Shown here one piece after another: positions 51,718-60,578 of a DNA stretch of 64,000 bases. Every line of letters starts with the position of its first letter. The first letter of the stretch is position 1. The DNA is from Dehalococcoidia bacterium UBA2991 (GTDB taxonomy: Bacteria > Chloroflexota > Dehalococcoidia > Tepidiformales > Tepidiformaceae). The stretch covers positions 17,209-81,208 of the forward strand of contig DEAD01000006.1 of the NCBI GenBank assembly GCA_002346645.1. The letters run 5' to 3'. The translations under genes were made by a program, and so were the position numbers. Under the pieces are notes generated by a model that saw nothing but the letters and a program-made list of their open reading frames with translations, was not told the DNA's origin and made no database searches.

Positions 51718-53037
51718 TCAGGAAATATCGAACTCAATCTCAAGATGCATCAGCCCGCGTACACCACCCTTACCGGGAGGCGGAAACACTATGCCATCGT
51801 TGGGAACGTCCTTCAGTCGGGGATTCCTAAAGACCTGTAGGAGCATCTTCCCGGCAATTACCGCTTCCTGGCGGGCCATGGCGTAACCCATACAAAAATG
51901 CCGCTCCTGACCAAAGCCTAGGTGGCTTGCCACGCCATCCTCCCAATAACCAGTGCGAAGCTCTTTCCCAAAGTACAAATCGTCTCGAAAGATATTGAAG
52001 GTTTCAGGGTCTTTAAAGACCCTCTCATCCCGATTACCTGAACCAAGACAGAGGTCAACTCGAGCTCCCATCGGAACAACACGACCTCCAAGCTCGGTCT
52101 CACGAACAGCGCGCCGCTTTTGATAATGGTTGGATCCATCGAAACGCAGCATCTCCGTGAAAACCCTGTCCATAAGATCAGGATCGTCACGAACAGCCTC
52201 ATACTGCTCGTAATTGCGTAACAAGTTCCACCACATCGCGTCCATTGCCTTATGGGTTGTGTCTCCACCACCGACTAAAAGCAGAGTGATGAATGACTTG
52301 ATCTGGTGATCACTCATCATTTCACCGGACATTTCTGCAGTGACGAACTTGGAAATCAAATCCTCGGTGGGATTAGCGCGGCGATCCACAATGATCGGCG
52401 AGAGATACTCGTGGAGATCGAATTTGGCTTTTTCGGCGGAACGGAAATACGCCCGACCGTAGCCCATTCCAGCGAAAAGCGTGTTGTAGATACTCTCAAA
52501 GTAGTCAAAGTCTTCGCGGGGAAGACCGAGCATTCCAGCAATGACGCGGATAGGAAAGCGTTTGCTGAATTGCGAAACGAGATCAACTTCGCCCTTTTGT
52601 GAAATACCCCCAGCAAGGTCCTCGGCAGCCTCCTGTGAAAAGCGCTCAATCATCTCAGATGCAGTTTGCTCGATTATGGGCAGCCAGGTTTCCAGCTTTT
52701 TCCCAACAAACTCTCCCGCGACGATCCCTCGGCTCCAGCGGTGTTCAGCCCCCTCTCCCATATCAAGGATGGTCTCCCCCAGCGGTGACTCGGAACCAAA
52801 TTCATACTTCCCCTGGGGGTCATACACACCACGGGTGAAGTCTCCGTTCGGTCGACTACGCTTGTACGCATCCCATATGTCCTCATAGCGGGTCACAACA
52901 AAACGGTTCTGAAGGCCATCGTTATAGACCGGTTCCCAATCCCGAATCTTTTTATAGAGAGGAAACGGATCGAGCCGGTGTTCTTCAGTAAGGAATTCAC
53001 CGGGCTCAATGATCGGTGCTTCAGCTTGAGCTGTCAT
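51718..53037 (-). CDS. Cytochrome P450
   Basis: The 439-residue soluble bacterial P450 shows the I-helix oxygen-binding motif LLLVGGGDTTHKAMD, the K-helix ExxR in FTEMLRFDG and the heme-binding loop LGFGQERHFCMGYAMARQEA with the Cys thiolate ligand. It hydroxylates or otherwise oxidises an unknown hydrophobic substrate using O2 and two electrons. No ferredoxin or ferredoxin reductase is encoded nearby. It is the most divergent of the three P450s in the window. Confidence 0.95.
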   Translation of the reverse strand: MTAQAEAPIIEPGEFLTEEHRLDPFPLYKKIRDWEPVYNDGLQNRFVVTRYEDIWDAYKRSRPNGDFTRGVYDPQGKYEFGSESPLGETILDMGEGAEHRWSRGIVAGEFVGKKLETWLPIIEQTASEMIERFSQEAAEDLAGGISQKGEVDLVSQFSKRFPIRVIAGMLGLPREDFDYFESIYNTLFAGMGYGRAYFRSAEKAKFDLHEYLSPIIVDRRANPTEDLISKFVTAEMSGEMMSDHQIKSFITLLLVGGGDTTHKAMDAMWWNLLRNYEQYEAVRDDPDLMDRVFTEMLRFDGSNHYQKRRAVRETELGGRVVPMGARVDLCLGSGNRDERVFKDPETFNIFRDDLYFGKELRTGYWEDGVASHLGFGQERHFCMGYAMARQEAVIAGKMLLQVFRNPRLKDVPNDGIVFPPPGKGGVRGLMHLEIEFDIS

Positions 53038-53176
53038 GGTCGCCTTGCCCCCAAGAAAACTACTCTAGCGATCGAGTCTAGGCCGCCTACGGAAGCTGTC
53101 AACGGGCCGTAGGCCTTGCGAGGCTCACACAAGCAGTTCATCCTCTCGACGCAACGCAAGAAAGGAACCACCAACG

Positions 53177-53725
53177 ATGACAGATGAACTTACAGAATTG
53201 CGCAAGAGAGTTGCCCGCCTCGAGGCTGAGCGGGCGGTCATCAGCACCTTCAATGAATACTTCTACAACATGGATATCGGCTACACGGAGGGAATACTGG
53301 ACGTTTTCAAAGAAGACGCCCTTCTGGAAGTGATCAACTTCCCGCCAGGGACAATGGCTGACCTTGAGTTCCGGGGACGCGAGGCAATGCGTGACCTATA
53401 CGGACCGCACTCGAGCGCCGAACCGACTCTTTCGGGGGGGCACCACTCAGCAAACGTACAGGTAAATGTAGCCCCGGACTGCTCCAGTGCAGAGCTTAGC
53501 GCCTATTTCATGACATCCGGAGGCCACGGCGGTCTTGGCGGAGGTCTGTACCAGGGAACTTTCGTGCCCGATGACGACAAGTGGCGCATTTCGCACTACC
53601 GCATCATCAGCAATTGGGGTTGGTCACCAACAGAATGGGAGAAACGTACTGAGTCGCTCCCCGCAGAAAAGGCAAAGCGAGGTGGCAAGCCCCCCGTTTA
53701 CCAGCTCCCTAAAACAACCCAGTAA
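53177..53725 (+). CDS. SnoaL-like (NTF2-fold) protein
   Basis: The 182-residue protein begins with a short coiled coil (LTELRKRVARLEAERAVIST), then an NTF2-like domain: FNEYFYNMDIGYTEGILDVFKEDALLEV, RGREAMRDLYG, GGHHSANVQVNV and DDKWRISHYRIISNWGW. A basic tail follows. Such SnoaL_4-type proteins are frequent in aromatic and steroid catabolic clusters, but the reaction is unknown. GCAAGAAAGGA lies upstream. It is divergent from the P450 gene and is followed by a hairpin terminator. Confidence 0.87.
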   Translation: MTDELTELRKRVARLEAERAVISTFNEYFYNMDIGYTEGILDVFKEDALLEVINFPPGTMADLEFRGREAMRDLYGPHSSAEPTLSGGHHSANVQVNVAPDCSSAELSAYFMTSGGHGGLGGGLYQGTFVPDDDKWRISHYRIISNWGWSPTEWEKRTESLPAEKAKRGGKPPVYQLPKTTQ

Positions 53726-53761
53726 CAGGGGTATGCGGGGTTGATCCCTCATATACCCCTG
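53726..53761 (+). terminator. Hairpin terminator after the SnoaL-like gene
   Basis: CAGGGGTAT pairs with ATACCCCTG across a loop that includes GGGG/CCCT, starting right after the TAA. The next bases (AAGCATCTCTTTCT) are moderately T-rich. It probably separates the SnoaL-like gene from the following operon. Confidence 0.6.
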
Positions 53762-53844
53762 AAGCATCTCTTTCTAGGTGACCGCCTGGGGTTGGTCCCA
53801 CGCTAAACTTCCTGTGCCCAAACTTGGGTTTTGGAGACGACAAA

Positions 53845-54288
53845 ATGCCCATGTCGCATGAGGAGATGAATGCATTTCTGGCAGAGCCCAGAAATGGAAT
53901 AGTGGCGACGATCAACCCAGACGGTTTCCCCCAGCTCACGCCAATCTGGTTTCACTGGGAGAACAATACCGTCTACTTCAGTACCACTGCGCCGCGCTTA
54001 AAGACCCGCAACCTGAAGCGGGATGGCCGCATTTCAATTTGCATAGATGAGCCTGGGGATCCCGACCAGCGCACTGTTGTTTTGGGAGCGGATTCTGTCG
54101 AGATCACACTAGGCCTGGGGACTGTTACCGAGAGGATCGCCCGGAAATACGGTGGCAAAAACTGGGAGAGCAGCTACGAGCACATCGCAAATACTCCTGA
54201 GCGTGTGGTCGTATCATTTAAGCCAACCCGCATCCTGACCTGGAGTTCTTCGGGGGATCGTAGAGAGCACGTTCAGAAGAATCGCTAA
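53845..54288 (+). CDS. PPOX-fold (pyridoxamine-phosphate-oxidase-like) flavin/F420 protein
   Basis: The 147-residue protein has the split-barrel PPOX fold: MSHEEMNAFLAEPRNGIVATINPDGFPQLTPIWFHWENNTVYFSTTAPRLKTRNLKRDGRISICID. This matches the family of F420- or FMN-dependent oxidoreductases. GGAG eight bases before the ATG at 53845 supports this start over the TTG at 53824. The redox partner and substrate are unknown. The SDR gene follows about 100 bases downstream. Confidence 0.87.
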   Translation: MPMSHEEMNAFLAEPRNGIVATINPDGFPQLTPIWFHWENNTVYFSTTAPRLKTRNLKRDGRISICIDEPGDPDQRTVVLGADSVEITLGLGTVTERIARKYGGKNWESSYEHIANTPERVVVSFKPTRILTWSSSGDRREHVQKNR

Positions 54289-54389
54289 GAAAATATTGGG
54301 GAGTCCTCTGCAGGACGCCCGACAACCTCGTACGATGCCGGCATCACTTTTCGTAATAGGTACCAAGTCAAAGCGTCCGGGAGGACCAC

Positions 54390-55211
54390 ATGGGATTTTT
54401 GAATGGGAAAGTTGCCCTTGTGACAGGTGCTGCAGAGGGCGTTGGGGTCGCATTTGCGAATGCCGTTGCAGCGGAAGGCGCAAAGGTCGCAATTTGCGAC
54501 ATTCGTGAGAACGTTGCGGACCGCGCTCGCGAAATAGGCAACACACATGGGGTGGAGACTCGCAGCTTTCAAGCGGACACAGGTCTACCCGAGGACTGCT
54601 GGCGGGTGGTAGACGACACAATGGAAGCATTTGGTCGCATCGACATCCTCATCAACAACGCCGGAACCATTTCGATGACTTCTCCGACGGATCCGTGGGA
54701 GAAGTCGATCGAGGACTACGACCTAGTAATGAATGTGAACAACCGCGCCTACTACCTGTTCGCCAGGGCAGTATTTCCAATCATGAAAGAGCAGGGGGGT
54801 GGCGACATAGTGAACATCGCCACCGACCACATCTTCACCGAGCGAAATCGGCCCAGCGGGGGTGGCTGGGTGATGGACAACTACGATTCCTCAAAATGGG
54901 GCCTTAACGGCTTTTTGCTTAGCTGGTCTAAGGCAGGTGAACCAGACAACATTCGAGTCAACGGGATATGCCTAGGAGCCACTGACTCGCACATGTTGCG
55001 CAGCTTCACAGGCGAGGAAAACCTAACTCCGGAAGTAATAGCCGGCTGGATGAAACCCACTGACGTAGCACAGGTAGTAATCGACCTGATGAAGGATGGC
55101 CGCAGTGGCTATAACATCCCAGTTTGGCGAGCAGACCCTGTAGTTCTCACTCCTCGCACAGACGATTTCTCACTTAAGGTCGGCGTCATGAAGTCGGCCT
55201 TCAAGGCATAG
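54390..55211 (+). CDS. Short-chain dehydrogenase/reductase (SDR)
   Basis: The 273-residue Rossmann-fold enzyme has the nucleotide loop VTGAAEGVGVAFA, an Asp for NAD(H) preference in VAICDIRE, the NNAG motif (ILINNAGT) and the YxxxK active site in NYDSSKWG. The usual catalytic Ser position reads Thr in NIATDH, a feature shared with the next gene. GGGAGGACC precedes the ATG. It oxidises or reduces an alcohol/ketone of unknown identity. It is followed after 8 bases by a paralogue, so the two arose by tandem duplication and may form a pair of steps or a heteromer. Confidence 0.92.
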   Translation: MGFLNGKVALVTGAAEGVGVAFANAVAAEGAKVAICDIRENVADRAREIGNTHGVETRSFQADTGLPEDCWRVVDDTMEAFGRIDILINNAGTISMTSPTDPWEKSIEDYDLVMNVNNRAYYLFARAVFPIMKEQGGGDIVNIATDHIFTERNRPSGGGWVMDNYDSSKWGLNGFLLSWSKAGEPDNIRVNGICLGATDSHMLRSFTGEENLTPEVIAGWMKPTDVAQVVIDLMKDGRSGYNIPVWRADPVVLTPRTDDFSLKVGVMKSAFKA

Positions 55212-55219
55212 GGGGCAGC

Positions 55220-56089
55220 ATGGGATTCCTAGATGGAAAAGTTGCAGTTGTTACAGGAGCCGCGCAGGGGCTGGGAACAGCCTATGCACGTGGACTCGCG
55301 AATGAAGGGGCGGACGTCGCAATTTGCGACATTCAGCCTGAGGTGAGTGCCGTTGCGGACGAGATCGCGGCCACTAGCGGACGCACAGTGCGTGCATACC
55401 CTTGCGACGTCTCGAACACTGAGGCAGTCCGTGGTTTCGTGAATTCAGTGCTGCGCGACTTCGGCGGGGTCGACGTTGTAGTCATGAACGCCGGTATCTA
55501 TGGGGCGACACCCATGGATCTCTCCCGCGAGGCAGCCTTGGCAGAATACCAGCGCTTTTTCGATACAAACGTGAAAAGCATCTATCTGCTAGAAAGGGCC
55601 TTTGCGCCTTCCCTGGTAGAGCGTGAAGGCGACATTGTTGTTATTTCGACAGACCATATCCTGCCTCCCTTAGAGGCAGGGGGAACGAGAGGAGGCCCCT
55701 CTACGGATCTCTACGATGCATCCAAGTGGACACTAAATGGATACATCCAGGCATGGGCATTGGGTTTTGCCTCCCAAGGCCAGAATGTAAGGGTCAACGG
55801 CATCGCAATGGGAGCGACCGATACACCAATGCTACGGGGTGTCTTTCCTGGAGAGGGGCCCTCAGACGAGGTCGTAGCTGGTTGGATGACGCCTGGACAA
55901 CAGGCCCAGTTACTCCTCGACCTACTACAGGATGGCCGCACGGGAGACCTGATCTCCTCAGAACCAGGACAGGAGGTCACACTGCCACCCAGATCGGATT
56001 ACGGACAACCAGTCTCAAGCCTACCTGCGCAGCAGTTCCACCATGGCCTGATGGGGCTGGAACCAGCGATCTGGGAACCGCCCACCTAG
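55220..56089 (+). CDS. Short-chain dehydrogenase/reductase (SDR), paralogue of the preceding gene
   Basis: The 289-residue SDR opens MGFLDGKVAVVTGAAQGLG, nearly the same as its upstream neighbour. It has VAICDIQPE (NAD-type Asp), VVMNAGIYG in place of the usual NNAG, and the YxxxK site in LYDASKWTLNGY. The Ser position again reads Thr in ISTDHI. Short DNA identity with the neighbour (GTCGCAATTTGCGACATT) supports duplication. It is 16 bases before a P450 gene and so probably acts on that enzyme's hydroxylated product. Confidence 0.92.
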   Translation: MGFLDGKVAVVTGAAQGLGTAYARGLANEGADVAICDIQPEVSAVADEIAATSGRTVRAYPCDVSNTEAVRGFVNSVLRDFGGVDVVVMNAGIYGATPMDLSREAALAEYQRFFDTNVKSIYLLERAFAPSLVEREGDIVVISTDHILPPLEAGGTRGGPSTDLYDASKWTLNGYIQAWALGFASQGQNVRVNGIAMGATDTPMLRGVFPGEGPSDEVVAGWMTPGQQAQLLLDLLQDGRTGDLISSEPGQEVTLPPRSDYGQPVSSLPAQQFHHGLMGLEPAIWEPPT

Positions 56090-56105
56090 CAGAAGAGGGA
56101 ACCTG

Positions 56106-57371
56106 ATGACGTCCGTGAACTTCGACCCAAAAGTATTCGACACTCCGGAATTCTGGCGTAATCCTTATCCACACCTAAAGGTTCTGCGGGACCACTTCCC
56201 CGTCTACCACGATGAGCTTCACGGGCTCTGGTACATCACTCGCTACGACGACGTAGTGGAAGCCTTTCGAGACAACCAGCACTACTCCAGCAAGAACCTA
56301 GAGCGCTCAATGGCGCTCGTGTTCGGCACCACGATGATGCAATTTGATGGGGAAGAGCACACGAAGCGACGAAATATCGTGGCACCAGAGTTCTCGGGTC
56401 GTCGCCTCGAACCGATCCTCCCAATAATCGAAAAGAACACACAGGAGCTTATCAATCGCTTCAGTGCAACAGCAGCAGAAGACCTTGCTCAAGACTTTCA
56501 GGCGAAGGGGGAAGTGGAGCTAATCGACGCATTTAGTTCACGCCTGCCAGTAAAAGTCATTATCGACATGCTGGGTTTACCGCAAGAGGACCACGACCTC
56601 TTTCACGAGTGGTACCCCGCGATGATGGCAGGCCTTAGCGGAACTCCGGAGGAACGGGAACAGGGAATCGAGAGCAATCGACAGTTTCATGCCTACATAG
56701 ACAAGCTTGTCGACGAACGTAGCAAACGTCCTGGAGAGGACCTTATCTCAAAGCTGTGCATTGCGGAGGTGGACGGAGCTCGCATGTCGAAGGAGGACAT
56801 CAAGGCCTTTGCCAGTCTTCTATTAGTTGCAGGCGGAGAGACGACTGACAAGGCCATTGGCAACATGTGGGTTCACATGATGGAGAACCCAGAACAATTT
56901 GAAGAAGTAAAGCGTGACCCAGACCTATTCGACCGGGTATTCACAGAGACTATGCGTATCACACCACCAGCAGGCAGTCAGCAGCGAGACGTTATTAAAC
57001 CAGTGGACATGTACGACCAGACCATCCCAGTCGGGGCAGAGGCGCACTTCTCGATCTTTGCAGCAAACCACGATGAGCGTGTTTTCGATCATCCCGATGA
57101 GTTCGATATCTTCCGCAACGACCTCTATTTCGGGCGGGAACTAAGGTCGGGCTATTTCGATAGCGGCCAGGCTAGCCACCTTGGCTTTGGATTGGGAAAG
57201 CACTTCTGTGTGGGCTACCAGCTAGCTCGATCCGAAGCGGTTATCGGGTCGAAGGCTCTGCTAAAGGCAATGGGAAGCCCACGAGTAAAGGCTGGCGGAA
57301 AAGCCCACATTCAAGTGGCTGGCCCAAGGAATGAGCCGCCGAAGCTAGAACTTGAATTCGATGTGGTATGA
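56106..57371 (+). CDS. Cytochrome P450
   Basis: The 421-residue P450 has the I-helix motif LLLVAGGETTDKAIGNM, ExxR in FTETMRITPP and the heme loop LGFGLGKHFCVGYQLARSEA. It is closely related to the P450 at 61611-62876 (same length, near-identical heme loop), so the two derive from a duplication. It lies at the end of an SDR-SDR-P450 operon. A hydroxylation followed by alcohol oxidation by the SDRs is a reasonable but unproven reading. The redox partner is not in the window. Confidence 0.95.
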   Translation: MTSVNFDPKVFDTPEFWRNPYPHLKVLRDHFPVYHDELHGLWYITRYDDVVEAFRDNQHYSSKNLERSMALVFGTTMMQFDGEEHTKRRNIVAPEFSGRRLEPILPIIEKNTQELINRFSATAAEDLAQDFQAKGEVELIDAFSSRLPVKVIIDMLGLPQEDHDLFHEWYPAMMAGLSGTPEEREQGIESNRQFHAYIDKLVDERSKRPGEDLISKLCIAEVDGARMSKEDIKAFASLLLVAGGETTDKAIGNMWVHMMENPEQFEEVKRDPDLFDRVFTETMRITPPAGSQQRDVIKPVDMYDQTIPVGAEAHFSIFAANHDERVFDHPDEFDIFRNDLYFGRELRSGYFDSGQASHLGFGLGKHFCVGYQLARSEAVIGSKALLKAMGSPRVKAGGKAHIQVAGPRNEPPKLELEFDVV

Positions 57372-57434
57372 ACCTGCACTAACAAAAACAACCAGGCACC
57401 CCAAGCAAGTAATGGCTATGGCGTTTTTCTAGGC

Positions 57435-58877
57435 ATGAAAAGCATCGGGGTAGCACTTTGTTTTTTTCTTTTCAACGCAGCCTGTAGTGCAACCTCAGAA
57501 CAGGTCACTCCAAACACCACAATTGCCCCTACTTCAACCGTCGCCGCCACTGCGGCTGCCACCCCCACTACCAGAGCAGGAATCGAAGACAGCGGTTTAT
57601 TAGAACCGCCTGGATTTCCTAGAATTTGCCAAGCTTGGAACGGGATTCAGAACCGGCCAGACCTATCTGATTTAGAGAAAATTGCAAAGCACGACCTATG
57701 GTTTTCTACTCCTTGGTCACTAGGGTTACTTTGGCAGACGTCCATAGAGCAGCCATACCCTGGCCTTTCGACATCTTTGACTGACATTAACGGTGACACT
57801 TCATTATCCGCTGCAAGGGAATTGAAATCATCTCTTCTAGAACTTAATCCTCATATAAAAACCATCGCAACTGTCCTTTATCGGGAAGGAGAATTTGAAC
57901 CCAACGAGGAAGGTCTCGCTCTCCATGAATATGGGCACTACGCAGCCATTTCACCCTATTGGATCAAGGACAGTGATGGCAGTCCAGTCCCGGGATTTGG
58001 AGAAGATCTTGATAAAGATGGCGAGATTGAGGAGCAAGAAATTCTTTCATCCCTTATCGATTTCCGAAGACAAGAGGTCATTGAGCTGGTTTCCCAAAAA
58101 GCTTTAGCACTGGCAGAGTCCGGCATCGTTGATGGAATCTTTCTTGATTGGTGGAATGAACACAATGTAACCGCCGCTTCCTACCTGGACTGGTCCTACT
58201 CCTATATGACTCTGGAGGAAGAAGTCGAAGCACGGCTGGCGATACTCCATCGAATAAGACAATTGGTTGGTGATGACTTCCTGGTTCTAGTAAACACCAA
58301 CGACCGAACTGCTCCCCTTTCATCCCCCTATGTGAACGGCATTTTTATGGAGGCAGGGAAAGACATTTACTCAGAGGGATACACGAGCCACCAATTGAAA
58401 ATGATCGAAGAAAGCCTTTATTGGGGATCTGAAAATCTTCGAGAGCCTCGAATCAATTGCCTCGAAGGGTGGCGGGTGGTCTACGACTACGGCAATACGG
58501 CAGCTCAAGTGGTTGAGCGTGATTCCGCAGAGAATCGCCGTTGGATGCGGGTTTTCACGACGCTTGCGCTTACCCACTCCGACGGACATGTCGTGTTCGG
58601 AGACGATAATAGTGAACCGACGTGGGACCACTATCACAACTGGTACAACTTTTGGGACGCTGACTTAGGTCAACCGGTAAGTGCAAAACGTCAGATTCTG
58701 GATGGAACCGAAGGTCTCTTCATTCGGGAATTTACTAATGGCTATGCCCTTTATAACCGTTCAGGAACATCGCAGATTATTTCCCTTGGGGTTGAATTAC
58801 AGGCTGTTTCTACAGGCCATTGGAGCTTCACTCACGAACTTGAAGAACTAGACGGTGACATCTACCTCATTAGATAA
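57435..58877 (+). CDS. Lipoprotein with a glycoside-hydrolase-like TIM-barrel domain
   Basis: The 480-residue protein has a short signal and lipobox (FLFNAACS), then a Thr/Ala/Pro-rich linker (about 25-48). The rest looks like a hypothetical glycoside hydrolase barrel (GHL15/GH114-like): RICQAWNGIQNRPDLSDLEKIAKHDLWFSTPWSLG, KTIATVLYREGEF, the acidic strand end GIVDGIFLDWWNEHN and FLVLVNTNDRT. It ends in a small beta domain. Asp in FLDWW is a candidate catalytic residue. Codons are visibly more A/T-rich than in neighbours, which hints at separate origin. It would act on the cell surface, perhaps on polysaccharide; the substrate is unknown. Confidence 0.72.
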   Translation: MKSIGVALCFFLFNAACSATSEQVTPNTTIAPTSTVAATAAATPTTRAGIEDSGLLEPPGFPRICQAWNGIQNRPDLSDLEKIAKHDLWFSTPWSLGLLWQTSIEQPYPGLSTSLTDINGDTSLSAARELKSSLLELNPHIKTIATVLYREGEFEPNEEGLALHEYGHYAAISPYWIKDSDGSPVPGFGEDLDKDGEIEEQEILSSLIDFRRQEVIELVSQKALALAESGIVDGIFLDWWNEHNVTAASYLDWSYSYMTLEEEVEARLAILHRIRQLVGDDFLVLVNTNDRTAPLSSPYVNGIFMEAGKDIYSEGYTSHQLKMIEESLYWGSENLREPRINCLEGWRVVYDYGNTAAQVVERDSAENRRWMRVFTTLALTHSDGHVVFGDDNSEPTWDHYHNWYNFWDADLGQPVSAKRQILDGTEGLFIREFTNGYALYNRSGTSQIISLGVELQAVSTGHWSFTHELEELDGDIYLIR

Positions 58878-58944
58878 AGAAATCCAAGGCAATAGCACAG
58901 CTCTCTAGTCACAGAAAGTTTTAAAGCTATGGATGGAGCTTTCC

Positions 58945-59538
58945 CTACCTTGCGTCAGGGTCCAAGCCCCGTCGCTCACGCTCAGCCCTCATGCGTACCC
59001 CATCAGATTCAAGACGAGGGCCCCGTTCCTCATCGGTCAGCGTACCCGCAACATCTTTTCCTGACTTACCACTGTCAAAGGTGATCCACTTCTCTGGAGT
59101 CGCCTCAATGATGATGCGCAAAGGCGAATCTAGACGCTCAACAAAATCATCCTCGGCCTGCTTGTCATCTGGGTTCGATTTATGGGCCAGGGCTCTATAA
59201 AACCAGTCCTTGGTCTCACGATCTTCTCGAATAATGGCGCGACACTTCGCGGTAGCTGCCCCTCGAGGTGAGTCTGGGCTCGTTGCAGAGATACCACTTA
59301 CCGCAACCGAAACACGCCCATCGCGACGGATAGCAGCCACTCGATGGCGGTGAGCAGCGCAGGTAATCCAAAACTTGCCGTCCCTCCATACAAAAGAGTG
59401 ATAGACACCAACCGGCCATCCATCCTTAGTACCCCACATCAGCAAGCACTCGCGAGCATCATTCATTAGCTGTTCAATCTGCTCTTCGCTATAGGGATAG
59501 ATGGAAACGACCTCGTGATCGCTCATACCTTCGGACAC
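58945..59538 (-). CDS. PPOX-fold (pyridoxamine-phosphate-oxidase-like) protein
   Basis: The 197-residue protein starts at a GTG (59538) with AAGGAGG seven bases upstream. The split-barrel segment YSEEQIEQLMNDARECLLMWGTKDGWPVGVYHSFVWRDGKFWITCAAHRHRVAAIRRDGRVSVAVSG marks the family. A charged tail follows. It may bind FMN or F420. It is the last gene of a minus-strand group P450-AKR-SDR-PPOX and mirrors the PPOX gene at 53845 on the other side of the island. Confidence 0.86.
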   Translation of the reverse strand: MSEGMSDHEVVSIYPYSEEQIEQLMNDARECLLMWGTKDGWPVGVYHSFVWRDGKFWITCAAHRHRVAAIRRDGRVSVAVSGISATSPDSPRGAATAKCRAIIREDRETKDWFYRALAHKSNPDDKQAEDDFVERLDSPLRIIIEATPEKWITFDSGKSGKDVAGTLTDEERGPRLESDGVRMRAERERRGLDPDAR

Positions 59539-59601
59539 GGCAAACCTCCTTGGAGTCAGACCCGTACAGTAGCCAAGCTTCCGTAAATTCGCAAAGGGTG
59601 T

Positions 59602-60375
59602 TTATGGGTGGCCAGCAACCATAAGTAGAGTGCCAGTCACCCAACTTGAGGCATCAGAAGCGAGATAAACAGCAGCAGCACCGAAGTCCTGCTCTTTTCC
59701 AAGACGCTTAAGCGGCTCGTTTTGAGCCATCGCCTCAAAGTACTCATCATCACCACCGGATGCATCCTCATAATCTTCAGTCCGCACTGAGCCCGGAAGA
59801 ATAGCGTTGACTCGAATATTGAAGGGCGCCATCTCAAGGGCGAGTGTCTTGGTCAAGTGATTTAGGCCAGCCTTAGAGGCTGTGTAGACACCATTCGTAG
59901 GAGCTCCCCGAGAAAGGGCTCCCACAGAGCTGACATTGATAATGGCACCGCCTCCAGTGGTGCGCATAGCAGGCCAGACAGCCTTGGCACACATCCAGGG
60001 AGCTTTAAAATTAAGGGTCGTGGTCGCATCCCAAGAATCTTCTGGGGTCTTCACGAGGAAGTTGACGCTCTGCTCCTGCAGACCACCGGCGTTGCTGACC
60101 CATATATCGATCCGTCCAAAATGGTCCATCATCGATTGGACAAGACCTTCAACATTCGACCATTCCCGCACATCAGTGGGAAGAGCAAGGGTTCGACGGC
60201 CACGATCTTCAATTTCCTTTCCAACCGCCTGCAACATGTTTTCACGTCGGCCCGCCACGGCAACATCAGCTCCCGCTTCGGCAAGGCCGAGGGCAATTCC
60301 CCGACCTATGCCACCACCTCCCCCTGTCACCATCGCAATCTTTCCATCGAGGTTAAATAAATCAAGGATACCCAT
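59602..60375 (-). CDS. Short-chain dehydrogenase/reductase (SDR)
   Basis: From the ATG at 60375 (GGGGGG 7-8 bases upstream) the enzyme has 257 residues. Classic SDR motifs are all present: VTGGGGGIGRGIA, WVSNAGG in place of NNAG, the catalytic Ser in INVSSVGA and YTASK. VAVAGRRE favours NADP. It resembles FabG/gluconate-dehydrogenase-type enzymes, without a safe substrate call. It lies about 200 bases downstream of the aldo/keto reductase and 63 bases before the PPOX gene. Confidence 0.92.
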   Translation of the reverse strand: MGILDLFNLDGKIAMVTGGGGGIGRGIALGLAEAGADVAVAGRRENMLQAVGKEIEDRGRRTLALPTDVREWSNVEGLVQSMMDHFGRIDIWVSNAGGLQEQSVNFLVKTPEDSWDATTTLNFKAPWMCAKAVWPAMRTTGGGAIINVSSVGALSRGAPTNGVYTASKAGLNHLTKTLALEMAPFNIRVNAILPGSVRTEDYEDASGGDDEYFEAMAQNEPLKRLGKEQDFGAAAVYLASDASSWVTGTLLMVAGHP

Positions 60376-60578
60376 GCGCATACCCCCCAAGAAGTTGCCG
60401 GAAGTCTACGCGAGGGGCCGCGTAGCGGCAGCGGCTGGTGAAGCCAAGGCTACACCCCCTCACTGGCCGCCACTTAGACAACCTGCAGAATTCCTAGGTG
60501 GAACCGTCGTGAAGACAGTCGACCGATCGCATCCCGACCAACTGCCTTCACTAACTTTGGTGATTCAGCTGCAAACCA

